Source: Planctomycetaceae bacterium
GTDB lineage: Bacteria > Planctomycetota > Planctomycetia > Planctomycetales > Planctomycetaceae
Direction: 5' to 3'
NCBI GenBank assembly: GCA_020426515.1
Contig: JAGQPW010000004.1
Span: 6,399 to 55,600, forward strand
Length of the DNA: 49,202 bases
The notes beneath the pieces are model-generated. The model had not been told where the DNA came from and did not search any database. It saw nothing but the letters and a program-made list of their open reading frames with translations. The position numbers and the translations under genes were made by a program. Positions 45,081 to 49,202 of the stretch are shown here, piece by piece. Position 1 is the stretch's first letter. Each line of letters starts with the position of its first letter.

Positions 45081-46229
45081 ATGCTGCGCTGGCTATTTGC
45101 AATCACTCTGTTTTCGCTCGGAAACCTCACCCCGATCCATGCCGAGGTCATCGGTCGCGAAGGACAAGGCTGGCTGGAGCGTGAGAACGGTCAACTCATC
45201 CTGCACCTCAAAGGGTCACCCCGCGAAATGGGTCTGCAGCATGGCCGTCTCCTGAAAGACCACATCCAACAGAATCTCAAGACCCTGCTGGAGATCAAGG
45301 GAAACCAGGCGCTGGTCGACTTCGGCCCGCTCAAGCTGAAGCCCCGGACGGCGATTGAAGCCATCATTGCGATTCAGCGTGCACACGTTCCGGACTGGTA
45401 CCTGGAGGAAATCGCCGGACTCGCCGAAGGAGCCGAAGTCCCGGAGATGGACGCGCTCGTGGCCAACTTCATCCCGGAGATGTTCCACTGCAGCGGCTTC
45501 GCACTGATGAATTCCGCCACTGCTGACGGCACGTTGTACCATGGACGCGTCCTCGACTACGCAACCGACTGGGGCCTGCAGGATCACGCGCTCGTGCTGG
45601 TGGCCGAACCGGAGGGAGGTATTCCGTTCGTCAATGTGACGTATGCGGGATTCGTTGGCTGCGTGACCGGAATGAATGTTCACAACATTTCTATCGGCGA
45701 AATGGGTGGAGGGGGCCTCGGTCACTGGCACGGCGTTCCAATGGCCGTTCTGATGCGTCAGGCACTGCAAACGTGCGAGACATTCGATCAAACCATCGAC
45801 CTGTACCGCACCTCACCACGAACCTGCCAGTACTTCTACGTTGTTGCCGATGGCAAGACGAACAAGGCAACGGGAATGGAAGCTTCGTGGGATCGCTTTG
45901 AGCTCGTCCTGCCAGGAGTGAAGCACGAGTTGCTGCCGGAACCCGTCCACGATTGTGCCCTGCTCTCCGCCGGCCAACGCTACCAGTTACTGGTGGAACG
46001 CGTGAAGGAACAACATGGGCAAATCACCGCTGAGTCCGCTCTAAAGCTGATGGACCGTCCGGTCGCGATGAAGTCCAACCTGCACAACGTCCTGTTCGAA
46101 CCGCAGACGACCCGGTTCTGGGTGTCCCACGCCGGTTCGGACGGAACTCCTGCCGCCGATCGTCCCTACAATGCGTACCAGCTCAGTGAATTGTTGTCGC
46201 GTACGCCCGACAGGAAGGATGCCAATTGA
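45081..46229 (+). CDS. Secreted C45-type Ntn-hydrolase / acyltransferase-like protein
   Basis: The 382-residue protein has a signal peptide (residues 1 to about 21, ending PIHAEV) and the fold of the C45 autoproteolytic acyltransferase family (penicillin acyltransferase-like). The core shows the GSPREMGLQHGRLLKDHIQ helix, then FHCSGFALMNSATADG with the probable nucleophile C137, GRVLDYATDWGL and HNISIGEMGGGGLGHWHGVP. Family members are Ntn hydrolases cleaving amide bonds, often in lipids or acyl amino acids. Autoprocessing at C137 is expected but not proven. GGGAG upstream of the ATG supports the start. It lies 20 bases after eda, and its stop overlaps the next ATG (TGATG). Confidence 0.72.
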   Translation: MLRWLFAITLFSLGNLTPIHAEVIGREGQGWLERENGQLILHLKGSPREMGLQHGRLLKDHIQQNLKTLLEIKGNQALVDFGPLKLKPRTAIEAIIAIQRAHVPDWYLEEIAGLAEGAEVPEMDALVANFIPEMFHCSGFALMNSATADGTLYHGRVLDYATDWGLQDHALVLVAEPEGGIPFVNVTYAGFVGCVTGMNVHNISIGEMGGGGLGHWHGVPMAVLMRQALQTCETFDQTIDLYRTSPRTCQYFYVVADGKTNKATGMEASWDRFELVLPGVKHELLPEPVHDCALLSAGQRYQLLVERVKEQHGQITAESALKLMDRPVAMKSNLHNVLFEPQTTRFWVSHAGSDGTPAADRPYNAYQLSELLSRTPDRKDAN

Positions 46230-46924
46230 TGCGAAGCCTGATCTCCGGAATCGCCTGCCTGCTGCTGAGCACTCAACTGGTCCTGGCCCAGCAGGTCGGA
46301 GACAAGGTGATGCCCCGCGAACCGACCCGTTTGCGCGTGGAAAAGGAAGCGATTGCCTCGGTCACCCAGTTCGACCAGTTGCAGATCGAACAGATCAGCC
46401 AGGATGCCGCATGGCTCTGGGTCAGAACGCCGCAAGGGACACGAGGCTGGATTCGTCGCGAAGATGTCTTGCCGGTTGCTTCGAACGCTTTGGCCGCATC
46501 ACCCCAGCCGCAAACGACTGCCGCGCCGGGGACGACGTTCTTCATTGGCTGGCTGGGGGCGGCACATATCGCTCTACTGCACGATCACCTGGGCACACTC
46601 GCTCAATTGCGCGAACTCAAACCGGAAGACGTTGCCCCGCTGCAGGCACGATTGAAATCAGTACGGGAACAGGTCCGACTCCTGGCAAGGCAAGTGGAAA
46701 CACGGCTGGCCACGGAGCAGGCAGGACCGGGTATGACGATGACCCGACTGCAACTCACACAGTTGCTCGCTGCGATCGAAAATGAAGTCAACGCACTCGA
46801 CAACCTCGTCAGCTTTCCGACAGCGGAAGCCCGGGCAGCGTTTAACGAAGCAAGGCGAGTCGCAGAACAGACATTCCAGCTGTTGTCGCGACCTCCGGAG
46901 ATTTCGTCCGAACCCTCTCTTTAG
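46229..46924 (+). CDS. Secreted SH3-like domain protein with helical C-terminus
   Basis: The 231-residue protein has a signal peptide (residues 1 to about 20, ending LVLAQQ). A short SH3b-like domain follows (about residues 22-85), with KVMPREPTRLRVEKEAIASV and AAWLWVRTPQGTRGWIRRED. After a Pro/Thr-rich linker the remainder is helical (ARLKSVREQVRLLARQVETR). SH3b domains often bind cell-wall peptides, but this is inference. The ATG at 46229 overlaps the stop of the C45-type gene, so the two are translationally coupled. AGGAAGGA lies about nine bases upstream. Confidence 0.6.
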   Translation: MRSLISGIACLLLSTQLVLAQQVGDKVMPREPTRLRVEKEAIASVTQFDQLQIEQISQDAAWLWVRTPQGTRGWIRREDVLPVASNALAASPQPQTTAAPGTTFFIGWLGAAHIALLHDHLGTLAQLRELKPEDVAPLQARLKSVREQVRLLARQVETRLATEQAGPGMTMTRLQLTQLLAAIENEVNALDNLVSFPTAEARAAFNEARRVAEQTFQLLSRPPEISSEPSL

Positions 46925-47137
46925 ACGAGACTTCGGTAGAATACCAAGCCCCCCATTGCGACCGATGCCGGCCTTGGGGCGACAAGAACGGGAGCTCATC
47001 GCGAGGCTATATTCACATTCATCGCGGTACGGTTAAACCACAGTGGATTTGTATTGAAGCGGGACCATACAATGGTGATCCCTCGCCATTTACTGTGATT
47101 TCTGTCCCGCCCACCCTGGAAGTTGTGACGCCTCCTT
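46925..47137 (+). promoter_or_regulatory. Intergenic region upstream of the PSCyt1-WD40 gene
   Basis: The stretch is AT-richer around 47005-47110 and holds TTGTAT (47049-47054) and ATACAA (47067-47072), an inverted repeat with a 12-base spacer that could bind a dimeric regulator or form a hairpin. TACAAT at 47068-47073 resembles a -10 box, but no -35 is at the proper distance. The repeat TCATCGCG also occurs twice near 47000-47030. Confidence 0.25.
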
Positions 47138-48547
47138 ATGCGCCCCGTCCCACCGACTCGGTTGATCGCCTTTCTGCTTATGACATTGGTCTGTGTGACC
47201 ACTCAGGCCGATGACGCGAAGCCAGACCTTGCCGCCCCCAACTTCAACGACCACATCAAGCCGATCCTGCGCCAGCATTGCCTGAAATGCCACGGCGAAG
47301 ACATGCAGGAAGCGGACCTCAACATGCAGGCCTATGCCGCTCTGTTGCGAGGGGGGAGCGGCGGCAAGATTGTGGAAGCGGGCCGCTCCAGTCAAAGCCT
47401 GATGTTTCAAGTCATCAGCACAGATGATGCCGATGCGCGAATGCCTCCCAACAGCCCCCCGCTGTCCGCTGAGAAAATTGCGCTGATCCAGAAATGGATC
47501 GACACCGGTCTGAAGGAAGCGGCCAACAGTGCCTCCATGGTGGAGCGTCGCGACCTGACGTTTGCACCTTCGGCGAACGCCGGCTCCAAGCCGGATGGTC
47601 CGCCCGCGATGCCCGAACAACTGGCGGTCGTCCAACTGCCGGAAGTCCACCGCCCGTTGCCGGTACTCTCCATGCACACCAGTCCCTGGGCTCCCCTGTT
47701 GGCGGCATCAGGACAGGGACATGTTCAACTGCTGAATACCGAGACTCGCAAGCCGATTGGAAACATTGCATTTCCTGAAGGTGAACCGCATGTGATTCGC
47801 TTCAGCCGAAATGGAGCAGTATTGATGGTGGCTGGGGGTCGACCGGTCCAGTCAGGTCGCGTGGTACTGTTCGATGTGCAGTCGGGGAAACGCATGGCCG
47901 AACTTGGCGACGAGATTGATTCGGTTCTGGCAGCCGACCTGAGTCCCGACCAGAACCTGGTCGCCCTGGGAGGAACCGGTCGGATTGTGAAAGTCTACTC
48001 CACGACGGACGGCAATCTGCGATACCGCATCGACAAGCACACCGACTGGATCACGGCGATCGCATTCAGCCCGGATGGGACCAAACTCGCCACAGCCGAC
48101 CGCGCTGGAGGGATTCACCTGTGGGATGCTCAAGGTGGAGGCATTCTGCTCAATCTCCCGGAACATAAGTCTGCTGTGCGGGGGCTCGACTGGCGGGCTG
48201 ACAGTCGGCTGCTCGCTTCGGTGGGCGATGATGGAAGCATCATCTGGTGGGACACGACTGATGGGTTCCCAGCCATCAATAAATCGAATGCCCATCCTCC
48301 CAGACGACCTCCAGGGACATACGGAACCATCCCCAATGGTGTCCTCAGCTGTTGCTTCGATCAGGCCGGCAACCTCGTGACGACTGGTCGCGATGGCTAC
48401 GTTCGCCTGTGGGGTCCTGATGGCAGCCCGAAGCAATCATGGAACGTCGAAGGCGGGATGCCGATCAGCAGTGCGGTGCCCTATTCCGGCGGTGTCGTCA
48501 TCAGCGGCGATACGGCCGGCGAGATCAAGTTCTGGGACGTCAAATAA
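47138..48547 (+). CDS. PSCyt1 cytochrome c / WD40-repeat secreted protein
   Basis: The 469-residue protein has a signal peptide (about residues 1-24, ending TTQADD), then a planctomycete cytochrome C (PSCyt1) domain with CLKCH at 48-52 and the usual [10 protein letters not shown] and [11 protein letters not shown]. From about residue 170 it is a WD40 propeller with repeats such as [40 protein letters not shown] and [19 protein letters not shown]. Genes of this kind are common next to DUF1501 genes in planctomycetes, and one follows here. Their role is unknown, but they are probably periplasmic and haem-binding. Confidence 0.88.
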   Translation: MRPVPPTRLIAFLLMTLVCVTTQADDAKPDLAAPNFNDHIKPILRQHCLKCHGEDMQEADLNMQAYAALLRGGSGGKIVEAGRSSQSLMFQVISTDDADARMPPNSPPLSAEKIALIQKWIDTGLKEAANSASMVERRDLTFAPSANAGSKPDGPPAMPEQLAVVQLPEVHRPLPVLSMHTSPWAPLLAASGQGHVQLLNTETRKPIGNIAFPEGEPHVIRFSRNGAVLMVAGGRPVQSGRVVLFDVQSGKRMAELGDEIDSVLAADLSPDQNLVALGGTGRIVKVYSTTDGNLRYRIDKHTDWITAIAFSPDGTKLATADRAGGIHLWDAQGGGILLNLPEHKSAVRGLDWRADSRLLASVGDDGSIIWWDTTDGFPAINKSNAHPPRRPPGTYGTIPNGVLSCCFDQAGNLVTTGRDGYVRLWGPDGSPKQSWNVEGGMPISSAVPYSGGVVISGDTAGEIKFWDVK

Positions 48548-48560
48548 TTCCGCCGCAAGA

Positions 48561-48576
48561 GCGAAGCCTGCTTCGC
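48561..48576. other. Small hairpin between the PSCyt1-WD40 and DUF1501 genes
   Basis: GCGAAG-CCTG-CTTCGC is a perfect six-base-pair hairpin with a four-base loop, 13 bases after the upstream stop. There is no T-run, so it is more likely an mRNA-processing or stability element than a terminator, and the two genes can be one operon. Confidence 0.4.
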
Positions 48577-48623
48577 CCGCGAAACAACCAAGACACGAAC
48601 CTTCCTTCAATCGGGACAGTGTG

Positions 48624-49202
48624 ATGAGCAACCACATGTACAGTCGACGCGGCCATAAGGCCATCTCCCGCCGCAGCGCTCTTCAGGCGGGTGTCTTTGG
48701 AGCACTCGGGTTGACTCTCGGAGACATGTTGCGGCTGGAGGCCGCTGATAACCAGGCCTTCACCCAGGCGGCAGGACAAGCCAAAGAGGCCAAGGCACTC
48801 AGCGTCATTCAATTGCACCTGCCCGGTGGATTTCAACAGCAGGAATCACTCGATCCCAAGCCGGAAGCACCTGTCGAGATCCGTGGGTCCTTTGGTGTCA
48901 CCAAGTCCCGCTCCGGAGACGTACTCAGCGACAACTTCCCGGAGACTGCGAAGATTCTGGATAAGGTCACGATTCTCCGCAGCCTCGTTGGTCGAGTGCC
49001 GGACCACGGTCTGGCCACGTATCACCTTTTCACGGGGTATCCGCAGACCGCAGTGATCGACTACCCGCAGATGGCGTCAGTGGTCTCGCACGAACTCGGC
49101 AAGCGCGGAGAACTGCCACCCTACGTCGCCATTCCCAACAAACATGCGTTCTCAGGAGGCACCGGATTTTTGAGCAGTGCATTTGGTCCGTTTGAACTGG
49201 GC
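48624..49202 (+). CDS. DUF1501 protein with Tat-like signal (3' end missing)
   Basis: The frame is open to the last base of the window and encodes 193 residues of a DUF1501 protein. The N-terminus carries a twin-arginine leader ([20 protein letters not shown]), implying export folded. Then come the typical [39 protein letters not shown] and [14 protein letters not shown] blocks, related to the alkaline phosphatase/sulfatase superfamily but without known activity. The upstream gene is a PSCyt1-WD40 protein, and planctomycetes usually keep DUF1501 next to such cytochrome genes. The start at 48624 is supported by the leader. The ribosome binding site is weak. Confidence 0.9.
   Translation, partial: MSNHMYSRRGHKAISRRSALQAGVFGALGLTLGDMLRLEAADNQAFTQAAGQAKEAKALSVIQLHLPGGFQQQESLDPKPEAPVEIRGSFGVTKSRSGDVLSDNFPETAKILDKVTILRSLVGRVPDHGLATYHLFTGYPQTAVIDYPQMASVVSHELGKRGELPPYVAIPNKHAFSGGTGFLSSAFGPFELG

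Noticed and set aside
47068..47073. TACAAT as a -10 promoter box
   Set aside because: No -35 hexamer lies 16-18 bases upstream, so it is kept only as a remark in the intergenic entry.
1..49202. tRNA, rRNA, CRISPR arrays, insertion sequences and phage genes
   Set aside because: I looked for cloverleaf-like tRNA ends, regularly spaced repeats, transposase or integrase motifs and terminal inverted repeats, and found none I could support.

Overview
The window (about 49.2 kb) looks like chromosomal DNA of a free-living planctomycete, probably a Planctomycetaceae-type bacterium. The evidence is the gene content: secreted proteins with CXXCH haem domains of the planctomycete type (PSCyt1 and the PVC-type haem-binding domain), a DUF1501 protein with a Tat-like leader, a sulfatase, many long secreted proteins carrying HEAT, TPR or WD40 repeats, and moderately high GC. 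I saw no rRNA, tRNA, CRISPR array, insertion sequence or integrase, so this reads as ordinary chromosome and not as an island.

Layout. 1-3.7 kb: two convergent genes for secreted haem proteins (HEAT plus cytochrome; cytochrome plus sugar-dehydrogenase-like propeller). 3.7-7.3 kb: a cluster of five small hairpins, a CbpA-type DnaJ and a large secreted TPR protein. 7.5-17.9 kb, all on +: a 1408-residue five-haem protein with a coupled GNAT acetyltransferase, an SMP-30/gluconolactonase protein, biosynthetic arginine decarboxylase (speA), a PL10-like pectate lyase and glycine oxidase ThiO. 18-25.3 kb: a HEAT protein, a 1161-residue protein that I read as PPi-type PEP carboxykinase, and a two-gene minus-strand operon of a degenerate AroD-AroE fusion with a small membrane protein. 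25.5-35.5 kb: a small anchored protein, a DUF5117/5118-type zinc metalloprotease with a clear terminator, a sulfatase, yraN, an S4 RNA-binding protein, a class I amidotransferase homologue without its cysteine, an OleD-like reductase with a Gfo/Idh/MocA oxidoreductase, and a beta-barrel-like protein. 35.7-43.2 kb: a planctomycete surface-type small protein, a DUF4132 protein, then a cell-cycle cluster of a DnaA-like AAA+ protein lacking N-terminal domains, MreB, MreC and a TfoX-N protein. 43.2-49.2 kb: tadA, a hypothetical, KDPG aldolase (eda), a C45-type Ntn hydrolase with a coupled SH3-like secreted protein, a PSCyt1-WD40 protein and the start of a DUF1501 gene.

How the genes fit together. 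The pectate lyase, sulfatase, gluconolactonase-like protein, sugar-dehydrogenase-like proteins and KDPG aldolase fit a polysaccharide-degrading lifestyle, although they are scattered and not in one utilisation locus. The most unusual features are homologues of well-known enzymes whose catalytic residues have changed: AroD-AroE, the peptidase C26 family protein, and MreB with Lys in place of its conserved active-site Glu. MreB is moreover encoded just downstream of a short DnaA homologue. Several convergent gene pairs are separated by only 13-15 bases. Start codons were chosen from ribosome binding sites and family N-termini and differ in several places from the longest open frame.
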